Positions 1 through 10,574 of a DNA stretch of 64,000 nt are shown here, one piece after another. Both the position numbers and the translations under genes were made by a program. Positions within the stretch are counted from its first letter, which is position 1, and the number at the start of each line of letters is the position of its first letter. The stretch covers positions 313,541 through 377,540 of the forward strand of contig JAAOMT010000772.1 in NCBI GenBank assembly GCA_016748015.1, read 5' to 3'. The notes under the pieces were generated by a model. The model ran no database searches. It was not told the origin of the DNA and saw only the letters and a list, made by a program, of their open reading frames with translations. This DNA is from Geosiphon pyriformis (lineage: Eukaryota > Glomeromycota > Glomeromycetes > Archaeosporales > Geosiphonaceae).

Positions 1-1390
1 ATTATTTTAATAAACTAAAAATACATTTTGGTAAACTACAAATTGTTTTTACAAACTATAAATTATTTTAGTAAACTATTGAATTATTTTGCAAAATTTT
101 ACAAATTTAAGTGAATTCTTAAATGTTATAGAGTTTGATGTATTGTATAATTTGATTATTATAATTATGTATTATACAAATTAGGTTATTAAATAAATAA
201 TAATGTTTAATAATTTGATTAAATAATAAGTAATAATTAAAATAATAATAATATATGCTAATTAATAATAAAAATTATAAAAGTAATTTTATGTTAATTA
301 ATAGCTAAAATTCTACTAGTAACATAATTTTTCTTTAAAATTGAACTTTATTAAAGTCCAAGTATTATTTATAATATTCAAATAATAATCCAAAATTATT
401 AAATTAATTTGATCTGAAAATTGTTAAAATTTTAGTTCTGTAAACTTATCAATATATTGAATCTTTATTGATAAAAGTATTGGATTTTGTAAAATGTTTT
501 TACAAGTATTAAATAGATCATAAAGTTTAAAAACTGTTTTGAGTTTGTAGTAAACATTTGTTGATTCAGTTATTATCTTAAATTTATTGTAAATTTGTTT
601 TTGTATGGTTTTTAAAAATTTGTTGCTTTAAATTTCAGTTTTTGTTAGTACAGTGTTTTTCTAATTTAAAAATATTAATAAATAGGAGTATATTCACTGC
701 TTTTATTAAGAAACAATTAAAGTTTTTGTTGTATTGTGGCATTCAAAAAAATGTTAATAAGAGTAAACAATAAGTTTTTTTTCAAAGCTTGCTTTAAAAA
801 TTTTGGTAAGTAACTTTTAGAATAACTTCTTGTGTTCTTTTTATAAGAATAATAAATTAAATTATTTACTATTAAAACTGTAATTTTTTTTAAATATAAT
901 TAATTTAACTTTTATTAATTATTATAAATAAATCAAAAAGTGTTTTTAAAGCTAACATTAATTTTTGAGAGATTTATTGAATGTTTTGAAAAATAAACAT
1001 TATAAAATTGAAAAAAAAATAATAATAAAATTTGGTAAAAGTAAAAGAATAAAGAAAAAATTATTTTTGGTATGTAAATTTTTTATATATTTTTAATTTT
1101 AAGTATTTTTAATAGTTATTTTACTATTTTTGTTTAATGTTTTTGTGTTTATTTTAAAGAAAATACTAATATAAAAATAATTTAAATATTTAAATTTGAT
1201 TGCTGTTCTATTACAATTATTGATTCTAAGTTTTAAAAAATATCTTCAGAGTTAATTAAAAAAGAATATATACTAATTTGTAAAATTAATAGTTTTGGGT
1301 TGGTTTTAAACTGATAATATTTTAATTGATTTCTATGTGCAATTTTTGTTAATATTTTGTTATTAAGTTTTAACTTATATAATCTATTTT
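1..1390. other. AT-rich sequence, no supported gene
   Basis: Very AT-rich with many stops in all frames. By position and composition it is probably further decayed minus-strand LTR-element DNA, because it adjoins an integrase tail, but I could not align any protein here. Confidence 0.5.
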
Positions 1391-1577
1391 TTAGAACTTT
1401 ATAAATATTAAATAATTTATTCCATTTATGATTAAATTTTTTATTTTACTGTTTTTTAGCTTTAATTTTTTATAAAAAAACTTTATTTCTAATTTTAAAT
1501 TTGTTATCATGCTATTTTTTTTGTTGTGCTTTAAAATATTTAATATAGATAACTGCAATTTATTATTATTTTTTAAT
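1391..1577 (-). pseudogene. Integrase C-terminal fragment (family A LTR element)
   Basis: The minus-strand translation contains KHNKK..ITNLKLEIKFFYKK, which parallels the segment after the integrase core in A4 near 59240 (KKHNN..LSNQLIEFKIRD) and minus-strand sequence near 47670. In Ty3/Gypsy elements this region follows the DDE core. A minus-strand open frame continues rightwards into LTR-like DNA, so the LTR and the integrase tail are joined in an order that an intact element would not have. This is a rearranged fragment, not a gene. Confidence 0.5.
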
Positions 1578-2125
1578 ATGTAGTTACAGATGATTATTTG
1601 GCATCTGAAAACAAATAACAAACCTGTAATTTGGTGCTCAATAACTGAATGATAGTGGTAATATTTGAAGGTGTTCATATCTGAAGGTTTTGGTAAAGTT
1701 TTTTGTATAATAAACAAAGATTCAATGGTTGTTTCAGTAGTCTTCCAGAAAGATTATTCTATCAATTTTTTTCTTTAACATAGTGGCTAATTTATTTTGA
1801 CAATTGTGTTCTTCTGATAAGTTATCTATTAATTTATAAATTTTATATTCTTATTTCTGGATCTTTTATTAGACTATCCTTAACATCAATTAATCAGTGC
1901 TTAATCTCTTAAATTAGTTAATAAACAACAAACAACAAAAAATAAAAATAAAAAAAATAAAAGAAAATAATGAAAAATAAGAATTAGTATCTTGTTAATA
2001 ACTGTGATTAAGTACTATTGTTTTAGTATAGTTAAGTATTAGATATTATCAACATGGAGTGTTATAATAAATGAGTAATAAAAATTTTCAATCAAATAAT
2101 AATAACATGAATTAAATAATAATAA
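1578..2125 (-). repeat. Truncated family A LTR
   Basis: Shares a long ordered series of segments with the LTRs at 12855, 17660, 21636, 38290 and 55620: a GATGATTATTTGG-type start, the aacaaataacaaa block, a TTTTTGTATAATA block, the cagtgcttaat..aattagttaataaacaacaa block and the aagtattagatattatcaacat block. The right end is missing; the sequence changes to protease-like DNA after about 2125. Confidence 0.6.
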
Positions 2126-2169
2126 GTAGAATCTACTTTGAAAAATTGGTTCAGTTTAATTAAAACCTT

Positions 2170-2600
2170 AAAATTAGTTAATAATATAATTACAAAATAG
2201 CTTATAAATTAATTAAGTTATTAAGTTAATCATATTATTATTTCTAAAATTATTATAATCAATAGAAATAGTAAAATATTAATTAAAAAAATTATCAATT
2301 TTTTTTTTAAAATCAATAAAATTAAAATTTCTACTAAAGTTTTAATGATAAAAACAATCTAATATTAAGTTTTAGTCAAAAATAATTGGTTGACCAAAGC
2401 TTATACTGCTTTTAATTAAAACATTTAAAAACTTTAAATTATATTTAATGATCAACATACCTAAATATTTATTATTTGTAACCATTTTAAAACAATAATA
2501 CTCAAATAATCTCTTATTAAATTTAAAGAACCAGTAATATAGTCCATTATTAAAATACACCAAATTTTTTGGACTAATAATTTTAGTACAAAATTACTAC
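2170..2600 (+). pseudogene. Retropepsin fragment (family A LTR element)
   Basis: The sequence is collinear with 36540-36960 (protease of A4) and translates on the plus strand with many stops. Recognisable stretches are the K(V/I)LM-IK run and the KNNWLTK block, which correspond to VLVMKAT and NN-LIK in A4. Retropepsin matures the Gag-Pol polyprotein; the catalytic Asp region is not preserved here. Only a remnant. Confidence 0.5.
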
Positions 2601-2639
2601 TATTATCTACTTAAAAAAAAAAAGCAAAAAAAAAGCCAC

Positions 2640-2880
2640 AAATATTAATCTTTATTTATGTATTATTGAATTAAAAGAATTATAAAAAGTCTTTTTAGAT
2701 GCTTTTTTTTAAACATATTTTTGCTAAAGACAGCTTTTAAGTTTACTATAAAAAAGTTATTTATTTGAAAAATATTGAATAAAAAACAACAAAAAATATC
2801 AAAAACTTTTTTTTAAAAAATTGTTCTTTAAAGAATTTTGGATGTAGAAGAGAAAAAACTTTTTTTGTTGTTTTTTCTTT
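2640..2880 (-). mobile_element. LINE 5' fragment
   Basis: The reverse complement resembles the 5' end and beginning of ORF1 of the LINE at 26820-27010 and of the minus-strand fragment at 22990-23190: a CTTCT..TTTTTT..ACATCCAAAA start followed by a frame reading KAVFS-N--KKK. It appears truncated soon after the start of ORF1. Assigned by similarity to those two copies. Confidence 0.45.
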
Positions 2881-3480
2881 GTTTTTTATCAAGTATTATA
2901 ATTAATATAGCTATAATAATAGATATAAATATTAAAAAAGCCAAAAAAAATCAATGTTTTATTTTTATAAGAGAAAAAATAAGTTTAAATTTAAAAATAA
3001 AAAACACCAAAAAAATCTTAAGAAAAAAGAAAAAATTATTTTGGTGTTTAAATTATTTAAACAATAAAAAAAATTAACAATAAAAAATAATAGTTTAGTT
3101 ATTAATTTATAGTTAAAAACTTTATAATAACAATAATTAAGAATTTTTTTGGTGTGTTGTTTTAAAAAAATGTTAAATGAAAAAAAAATTTATTTAAAGC
3201 CAAAAAAAGTGTATTTTTAACAGCCAAAACTGCTTTGTATTAATAATATTAAAAAAATACTTTAATCAAGTATTGCTTAATTGTTTTTACTATAAAAAAA
3301 ACTATTAAAATAATTGTACTTAAAAAAAATAAAGTTTGCTTTCTTTTTACTCTTTGCTTTAATTGTGATCATAAAAATCTAAAAAAAAAGTTTAAAATTA
3401 ATTATATTTTATTAATCATTCCATAAAACAATGCAAAATATTCTAAAGTTCAAATATAGTGTATTTTCACTTAAGAAAAG
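2881..3480. other. AT-rich spacer, no supported gene
   Basis: Long A and T runs. A 79-codon plus-strand open frame at 2838-3077 is mostly Lys, Ile, Asn, Phe and Leu, as expected by chance in such DNA. The composition changes sharply at about 3480, where the gene island begins. Confidence 0.5.
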
Positions 3481-3826
3481 CTGAATGATCATGCTTTGCT
3501 GTTGATTTGAAGTTAAGTCATGTGGCTTCCAGAAGATTGGAAGCATTGAGTTCATAATAGACAATAATTAATCTTTGCGTTCACAAAATTAGAGTAATTC
3601 AGAATAGAGAATATTCTAGATCCCTAATCTAAGACCTTAATAAAGCTATCAGAGACACTTTGAAAAGTGATACTGCATAACATAAAAGTATTAACACAGT
3701 TTACAAAGTACAAAGCAAAGCTTGTTAAATACAAATAACAGAATGACTCTAATAAACAGATGTGACCCACCATTACCGATGATGTTTTCATGCCTATGAT
3801 AAAGTATTTGTATTCAGAGATGTGAA

Positions 3827-4003
3827 ATGATTAGTGAGGAAATGATATCGAAGGGAATTTTAAGATTATATGCCTTCTTCGCTCCAGTGTCCACTTATTA
3901 TGCACCCGTTGCCGTTTATATATTGGTTTCTATGCACCATATAATCGCAAGGCACTTCGAATATCCGCAGCATATCTTAGTGAATAATAACAGTACGATA
4001 TAG
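3827..4003 (+). CDS. Possible 58-residue membrane protein, unrecognised
   Basis: ATG at 3827 opens a frame of 58 codons to TAG at 4001-4003 within DNA of genic composition. Residues about 15-40 are hydrophobic (AFFAPVSTYYAPVAVYILV) and could form one membrane span, followed by a His/Arg-containing tail. I do not recognise a family. It lies 254 bp downstream of the end of the FAD synthase gene, on the opposite strand, so it could be its long 3' UTR read in reverse. No splice site is needed. A chance frame remains likely. Confidence 0.22.
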   Translation: MISEEMISKGILRLYAFFAPVSTYYAPVAVYILVSMHHIIARHFEYPQHILVNNNSTI

Positions 4004-4257
4004 ACAAAGCCAACCTAAATGGCCAGGTTAATGACTAAAAAATCCATCCCATCTTTGAAAGAAATATCGATACTGTTTGATGCAGATATATTGCGGATAC
4101 TTTCTTGCCTGCGAGTTACGTGCGTAAGTCTATATGAAAATGGAACGATAGAATCTTTCCAGAGATTGAATCATTAGTTTCTAAAAATGCGAGGATTGTC
4201 CAAGTTCGATAAGAAATATCTCATTATGTCCATTCTCAACCTCCTTTCTGCCTATCA

Positions 4258-5526
4258 TCAGCGAGGAATGTGTTTAGTGTATCGAGGAATTCTTTCGCCA
4301 CTCCTGCCGCTTCTTTCTTTGCTCTCATCTGTTAACTTCCAAGCGGGATCGAAACCTTTAGGATTATCAGGGTTACGAAGATCCGGATTTTCCCGGGTGT
4401 TGTCAGTGCTACCGAGGGAAGTGTATCTAGTAACAAACCCAACAACTTTTTCTTATCAATCTATGTAAATCCTGAGCTAATAATGAAAAATTTATAGGTT
4501 TAAATACCCCGCGTCATATAAGGTGCAATAAGGGACTTTCAAACTCATCAAGAAATCCCAGATTTGAGTATAGTGCCAATCTAAGATGGGATGGATACGC
4601 ATAAAAGATGGCCATCCTCGATCTGTTGGCACAAAGTCGGAAAGATGCTCTGATCTCAATATTATATTGTTTTATAGAAAATGTGAAAACAGACCTTAGA
4701 TAATTAAATTACCTGAAAAGACAAAAAATTGAGAAAATGGCATCATAGGTCTTACCTCCATGAGGATCATTTCTCCTGGTACCCACCAATATAGCCTGAA
4801 CACTTGGGCGCTTTTCCAAATAAGTAGCCAATGCTTGTTTCATAGGTCCTTCAATTTTTATAAGATCAAGGTTATACCTAATCGTAGATTCTTTAACGAA
4901 CGCATCCACCTCGAGAAACGGATCTTGGTGGGTAATGTAAACGCTCTGAATTTTGGGTATTCTTTCAGCGGATTTCTGGATGAATTTATAAAGCGCAGCT
5001 GAAAATAAATGCAACAACACGGTACAGTCCTTCCCACCGTTAAAAGACAATGCGAGTCCGTCAGTCCTATAAGCAAGAAAATAGATTGAGATTTAAAAAT
5101 AATAAAGGAGCCAAGAAATCCACTTAATATACCCGTATGTATTCAAAGATTCTTCAATGACTTCAAGAGCGTGTTTGACAGGCTCATATAAAGGATTATC
5201 TATTTCAACAAGAGCATAAACCTGCTGAGAAACTTTGCCAAAGTCGAACGGAAGGATTTCATCGGCTTTCATCTTTTTATTTTTGTCGCAGCCATTCAAT
5301 GAAACTTTGTGTGATTGTGATGTTTCGCCATTTGTTGTGGTTAGAGGTAAAAATGGTGATTTTGGTGGATTATCTTTAAAGTCCATTAGGTTTGAATCGA
5401 CAAAATTTTTCAATAGAAGCCGCGCTCCCATAAATGTCATAGCGACTTGAGAGGAAAGAACGAGAGTTAGAACCAAAAGAAGTTTGAGGTGGAACATATG
5501 CGTAACAGTAGTCTCTTACCTTTCAT
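4258..5526 (-). CDS. FAD1: FAD synthase (FMN adenylyltransferase)
   Basis: FAD synthase transfers AMP from ATP to FMN to make FAD, in the cytosol or mitochondria. Five exons fit one frame: 5520-5526, 5133-5445, 4756-5066, 4508-4649, 4258-4426 (942 nt, 313 residues; fungal homologues are about 300). All four introns are GT-AG, 66-106 nt. Hallmarks of the PAPS-reductase-like fold: SFNGGKD at residues 114-120 (phosphate-binding loop), GTRRNDPHG at 202-210, then [19 protein letters not shown] and [11 protein letters not shown], typical of eukaryotic FAD synthases. The only ATG upstream of exon 2 that splices in frame is at 5526, leaving a 7-nt first coding exon. Residues 25-75 are Asn/Lys/Ser-rich and poorly conserved. 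Divergent from PAM18, 182 bp away. The gene looks intact. Confidence 0.93.
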
Positions 5527-5708
5527 TGCCAATATTTCGGGTTCCGGTAGTACAAGATCTGAGATCTCTCCAGATATAAATTAGAAGTTAGGTTAAATTT
5601 CGATGGTAATTAATTTCCGTTTCTTTTTTTTGGTCGCTTACTAAGGTTCTTGAAATAAGTAACAATGATTATTTTAGTTGAAAATACTGTCTTAAGATTT
5701 TATCAAAA
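5527..5708. promoter_or_regulatory. Shared divergent promoter, FAD1 and PAM18
   Basis: The 182 bp between the two start codons must hold both promoters. It contains AT-rich stretches and a pyrimidine run (TTTCTTTTTTTT near 5621) but no element I can name with confidence. The minus strand here has no other ATG, which supports the FAD1 start. Confidence 0.55.
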
Positions 5709-6244
5709 ATGGTAAGCAAAGCGTTTCATTTTGTCTGCACCGGAGATCAGTAACGCCCCAATATTTCAACTTCTTTGTATCCCACCAAACCAACCTCAAC
5801 GGCTAGACGACAGCACCTTTATTAATTGGTATAGGCATAGCCGTAGTAGCAACAGCTGGTCGTTTTGCAGTCAAAGGTTTTCAGAAATATCATCCTGCAC
5901 TCAAACACGCTGCAACTCGTTTTAGCGGCTCCTCAATGGGCTCTTCAAAAACACAATATAGAGGTGGGTTTGATCCAAAAATAAATAGGCGTGAAGCGAC
6001 TCTTATTTTGGGACTACGGTAAGTCACTGGATATGATTGGTTCAATATTTTTGTTTTCTTGGTGAAATTGAAAATTTAACCTTATGTTATTTTCGTTAGC
6101 GAATCTGGTGTCAATAAAGCCAAAATAAAAGAAGCCCATCGACGAATAATGTTAATTAATCATCCTGACCGTGGAGGGTCACCTTATCTTGCAAGTAAAA
6201 TCAACGAAGCTAAAGATTATCTAGAGAAGAATATCAAATTATGA
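5709..6244 (+). CDS. PAM18: Mitochondrial import motor J-protein Pam18/Tim14
   Basis: Pam18 (Tim14, DNAJC19) is an inner-membrane J-domain protein that stimulates mtHsp70 at the TIM23 import channel. Exons 5709-5711, 5807-6018, 6100-6244 give 360 nt and 119 residues, close to the family's usual length for the short form. The first coding exon is the ATG alone, followed by a GTAAGC donor; the next exon starts TTAPLL. Residues 4-21 form one membrane span ([18 protein letters not shown]). The J-domain follows with the HPD motif at 93-95 in [22 protein letters not shown], typical of this subfamily. Introns are GT-AG, 95 and 81 nt; TGA is the stop. It ends 236 bp from the convergent RNase H2B gene. 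Confidence 0.94.
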
Positions 6245-6480
6245 ACCCTGACTTGCGCTAGTCCAATTATATTATAAATAATATTTTTGGTTGAGGCCTT
6301 ATCGATATTATCATTTAAAGAATTATTACCATGCGGGAAGCCCTCTTGGCTCGAATTAATCATCATTTTCATGGGATCCTTTTCTGAAACACGGAATAAT
6401 CTTCCACTTCAAAATACTATTCTCAGGTACTTTCATCAATTATTTTGGAGAGTAGAACATTGAAAAAAGACGTCTGTTAT
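6245..6480. other. Convergent intergenic region
   Basis: 236 bp between the stop codons of PAM18 (+) and the RNase H2B gene (-). It should hold both 3' UTRs and polyadenylation signals. No additional frame is supported. Confidence 0.6.
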
Positions 6481-7984
6481 TTAATTGTTTGCAGCCTCTT
6501 TGGGAATCTTGGTGAAATATAAAGTCATTTTTTGCATTCCTTTAGTGTTAGCTTTAGCCAGGGTTGTCTGGGCTCGAGTTAATTTCTGCTTCTATTAATA
6601 TTCGCAATTTTGTGAATGGTAAAAAGTCAACTTCTTGAAAAAATGAAAAATGAAATACCTTCATGGGTTGTTCTTTTTTCAGATTGGTTTCTTTGCGCTT
6701 CGATTGCTTCGCATAATAATCAACCGGCTTATTGTTTATCCTGGCCTGGGAATCTTCGAATACTTCGATTCTCTCAAAACTGGAATAAAAAAAGAAATTT
6801 GATATTTGTCCGTCAAAGTTAAACTCGCTTCGAAAGCAATATTTTCCCCACTTGTAATGTTCAGTGAGCATTTTCAGCCAACTTGATGTAAGATATTCTG
6901 AAAGAATTTCTATCGCTGACCTAACCTTAAGATCTTGAATCAGCTAAGGTTAGCGATGGTACGAAACCAATCCAAATGAGATGATAATTAAAGAGCTAAT
7001 ACCTTTTTTTAGTTCTATATTCAAAGAATCGCCCTCCCCAAGTTTTATTAGTTTATCAAGAGAATCGAAGTCATCGAATCTGGTTACAAGCGAAGAAATC
7101 TAAGATGAAGAAAACTCCTTTTGTAATTATTATAATAGCGATTGCTTCCAAACTGATGCCTCAGGTTTAAGGGTAATTCATGCCTTAGCTTTCAACCATT
7201 CTATAACTTTAACGTCGTTTAACCGATAGACCTTGTCACGGAATTTATAATCTATAAATAAACAGAATATATCGAGAAATACATATAAAATGAAATTTAA
7301 TGCCAAGTAAGACTTACCTTGAATATCACAGATCCATTCGATAAAAGTTTCAATATTTTTCAGCGAACGTAATTTGGAAAGGGCAGGATATTCATAGCTC
7401 TCAAGAATCTCGTCTAATTCAAGATATTTACCTTCAGATTCGGTAGTCTATAGTGTTTATTAAAATTAGATATACTCCTTCCTAAAAATTCCAAGGAGTC
7501 AACAAACCTTTTTGCGACGTGAATCAAGAATGGGCAACAGCACAAAAATAGGATCTATAATGGTAGTCAAATATAGAGTTCCATCTGTATTTTTAAAGAA
7601 AAGTTATATAAATATATATTTTGATTAAAAATTCATGACAGAAAAAATAAAACAGATACCTTGTTGCACGTTATTTTCTATAAACCAAGACCTTTCTCCC
7701 CCGCAATCTACCAGTTGCATTTCATACAAGTTTCCATTTTGCATGAAAAAACGGGTTGGAACACCTATGTTTTAAAAGTCTTAGAAACAGGGTTGCATTT
7801 GAATAATTTATTAAAAACCCTTTTTACCGGTTTGTGGGTGAGGTAGACTGATTGAAAGAAGCTCAGTGTGTCCATGACCTGAAGTTGAAACAACGCTCAC
7901 ACTTATTTAGATGAAGTTTAAAAAGCTTACTATGCAAAACTTCCACATACAATTATTGGGCTTTATGAGAATCCGGCGCGACAT
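6481..7984 (-). CDS. RNH202: Ribonuclease H2 subunit B
   Basis: RNase H2 is a nuclear trimer that removes ribonucleotides from DNA; subunit B is the accessory and PCNA-binding partner. Nine exons fit one frame: 7951-7984, 7828-7878, 7660-7764, 7508-7584, 7318-7447, 7184-7251, 7003-7099, 6659-6915, 6481-6591 (930 nt, 309 residues; the human subunit is about 312). Seven introns are GT-AG and one (7100-7183) is GC-AG. Family marks: ISLPHPQTG, then SWFIEN and DGTLYLTTIIDPIF (64-77) of the triple-barrel domain; YRLND..VIEWLKAK of the winged-helix region (from about 133); AIEILSEYLTSSWL (from 188). Near the C-terminus MQKMTLYF (292-299) resembles the PIP box of the human subunit, M in place of the usual Q. 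Start chosen because ATG 7984 gives RRILIKP and a clean 72-nt first intron. Confidence 0.92.
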
Positions 7985-8161
7985 TTTTTATGCAGGCTTT
8001 GAATTTGAAAAACTTTCAAAAATTTATCGCGTATCAGCGTTCGCGGATTTTTTAACAGAATTTAAATTTTTTGTTAGATCAACCTGTTGATTGGATGAAA
8101 GAGTATATCACTTATCATTCTACAACTTAAATATATCTTGTCGAAGCAATTTACCAAAAAA
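7985..8161. promoter_or_regulatory. Shared divergent promoter, RNH202 and the thiolase gene
   Basis: 177 bp separate the start codons of the two divergent genes, a length similar to the FAD1-PAM18 promoter (182 bp). It contains a CG-bearing block (CGCGTATCAGCGTTCGCGG) near 8028-8046, unusual in this AT-rich window, which could be a regulatory site. No named factor site is assigned. Confidence 0.5.
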
Positions 8162-10080
8162 ATGGCACATAAATTTGGAAAAGCTTATGTTGTAGGCGTT
8201 GGAATGACCAAATTCACCAAACCTAATGGTCTAACGGATTATCCCGGTAATTTCTATCACTTTTGGCTCGCCTATTTGACCTTGGCTTATTTTGTATTTC
8301 GTGAGTTGCCCAAGAACTTGGACGTGAGGCTACTGTGAAAGCTTTGTTGGATGCTGGTATAACATATGATGATGTTCAACAGGTAAGTTTTGGGTTGAAA
8401 AAAGTCACATATTCAAATATTAGTCCATATTTCTATCAGTCTTACTCTGAATAGTGTGTCTAAACTAGGCAATTGTTGGGTACTGTTACGGGGATTCCAC
8501 TTGTGGACAAAGGGTCTTATACCAGCTCGGAATGACCCAAATTCCGATAATGTATGTCTATTTCCACTTAATTTCCAGTTCATTCAACCCATTAATTTTT
8601 CTTGAATGCCTCCCAGTAATGTGAATAATAATTGCTCCACTGGATCTACGGCCATTTTTATGGCACGTCAACTTGTTGAGGCTGGAATTATTGATTGTGC
8701 CCTTGCTTTAGGTTTTGAAAAGATGAAATCCGGTAATAATTGAATTTCAACTATTTCACATCTTTGCAATGGCTTTTATTGATCAAAATTTTTGAACCAA
8801 TAATCGATTAGGTTCACTGAGTTCCCATTTTAGTGATCGCACCAACCCTCTGGGTTTGAATTTCTCTTCTAATTTGAAATTGACCCTGGATAGTCTTTTG
8901 AGAAAGTAATAAATGTTAATAAAAACAGATTTCACGGTAAGAATGCTGTCGGAAACCCGTGGATTGGTCAATGCACCAGTAGCTGCCCAGATCTTCGGTA
9001 ATGCCGGTATTGAATATTGTGAAAAATATGGGGCCACACCAGAGCATATGGCAAAAATTGCCGAAAAAAATCATCGCCATAGGTTAGTCTTTTTATTTTG
9101 ATTCATTACCAATAAATCATCTCACGTCCACAACTTTCTCATTTAGCTCGAAAAACCCTTATTCCCAATTTCGTGATATATATACTTTGGAGGAAATAAA
9201 ATTCTCGTCAAAAGTATTCGGACCCCTCACAAAGCTCCAATGCTGTCCCACTTCCGATGGTTCTGCCGCTGCTGTAATTGCTTCTGAGAAATTTGTTCGT
9301 GAACATTATTTGCAAGATCAAGCAATTGAAATAGTTGCCCAGTCTCTTGCAACAGATTCTCATTTATTATTGGAAAAAAGTTCAATCGAGCTCGCTGGTG
9401 CTGATATGACACGAAGAGCTTCTGAGGAGGTGTTTTCGAAGGCTGGGATTACTCCCCTTAATGTTCAGGTTGTTGAGCTACATGACTGTTTTTCGGCAAA
9501 CGAGGTGAAGTACCTGCAATTTGAACACTAATGAAAACTGTCATTGAGCTCTATGTCTCACCTTTTTTGAACATCAAAAGCTTATAACTTATGATGCTTT
9601 GGGTCTTAGCAATCCTGGTGAAGCTCACAAATTAATTGATTCGGGTGATGTTTCTTATGGAGGAAAATATGTTATAAATCCCTCCGGCGGGTTAATATCA
9701 AAGGGACATCCTTTGGGAGCTACAGGATTGGCTCAATGTTCAGAATTGGTAAGTTAATAAAATATTTTGCTTTTCATTTGATAATTTATTTAAAATATGA
9801 ATCTTGATTTCCAATCCAGGTATGGCAGTTGCGTGGATGGTGTGGTGATCGACAAGTTCCAAATGTTTAATATGCTCTACAGCATAATATTGGACTCGGG
9901 GGCGCTGTCGTAATCTCAATTTATAAACGCGCTGAAGGAATAGGCCAATCCAAGTCCTTTCGAGATCACAGGGCGAGAATTGGTTATAATCCGGCGGTTG
10001 AAGCTAGGCCAGTCACTCTAATAGATATAAACAGAGTGTCCTCAAAGAAAACAAGTGAATATATAAAAACCCGATTATGA
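8162..10080 (+). CDS. SCP-x-type peroxisomal thiolase, broken by an in-frame TAA
   Basis: SCP2/SCP-x-type 3-ketoacyl-CoA thiolases cleave branched or long 3-oxoacyl-CoA in peroxisomal beta-oxidation. Exons: 8162-8246, 8306-8382, 8469-8551, 8617-8732, 8812-8853, 8929-9082, 9147-9504, 9581-9748, 9820 onward; eight GT-AG introns of 59-86 nt. Marks: VVGVGMTKF near the N-terminus, [11 protein letters not shown] with catalytic Cys88, [19 protein letters not shown], and [13 protein letters not shown] with catalytic His348. After residue 377 (..QVPNV) a TAA at 9868-9870 stands where the family has Lys; the same frame then continues with [24 protein letters not shown] to TGA at 10078-10080. So the protein is either truncated at 377 of a possible 447 codons or the base is an error. 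No SCP2 sterol-carrier domain follows. The last residues (KTRL) are at best a weak peroxisomal signal. Confidence 0.85.
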
Positions 10081-10574
10081 AAATAATATATTTCCATTAG
10101 TTTATCGAACAGAGGATAAACTCATTTAAATTTAAATTAATATATAATTTATTCGACGAAATCATGAAATTCATAATTGATGGAATATGCCACAAAGAAT
10201 ATTAAATTATAAAACTTTGGTTAATGAATAAAATAAAATTCAATAAGTTAATTATATTAATATATAGTAAATAAATAAGAATTTTAATAGATAGTTTTAT
10301 TTTTATTGGAATATATTTTCACGGTAAATAGAAAAATTATAAAAATACACTTTTAAAAAAAGTTTACAAAATGTAAATTAAAATTTGAATATAAACATTA
10401 TTAATTAAAACTTATTAATTAAAATTAATTAATTAATTCTGAATATTAATTTGCTTATTTAAATTAAATGTTAAATTAAAAAATATTTTAGGTTTTTAAA
10501 AACAAGAATTTTTTAATATTATATCATCAATTAAGAGCTGTTTTCTTAACTTAAAAAAATTATTTTATTAGAAT
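10081..10574. other. AT-rich spacer after the gene island
   Basis: Composition falls back to very AT-rich at about 10090. Short palindromic TTAATTAA runs occur (10395-10440). It holds the thiolase 3' UTR and otherwise nothing I can support. Confidence 0.5.

Noticed and set aside
4187-4468. Plus-strand frame of 93 codons
   Set aside because: Antisense shadow of the last exon and intron of FAD1, whose splicing and motifs are clear.
7879-7929. Alternative RNase H2B first intron starting at GTAAGC (7928)
   Set aside because: It would give either a 29-nt intron or the wrong phase. GTATGT at 7950 to AG at 7879 gives 72 nt and the correct frame.
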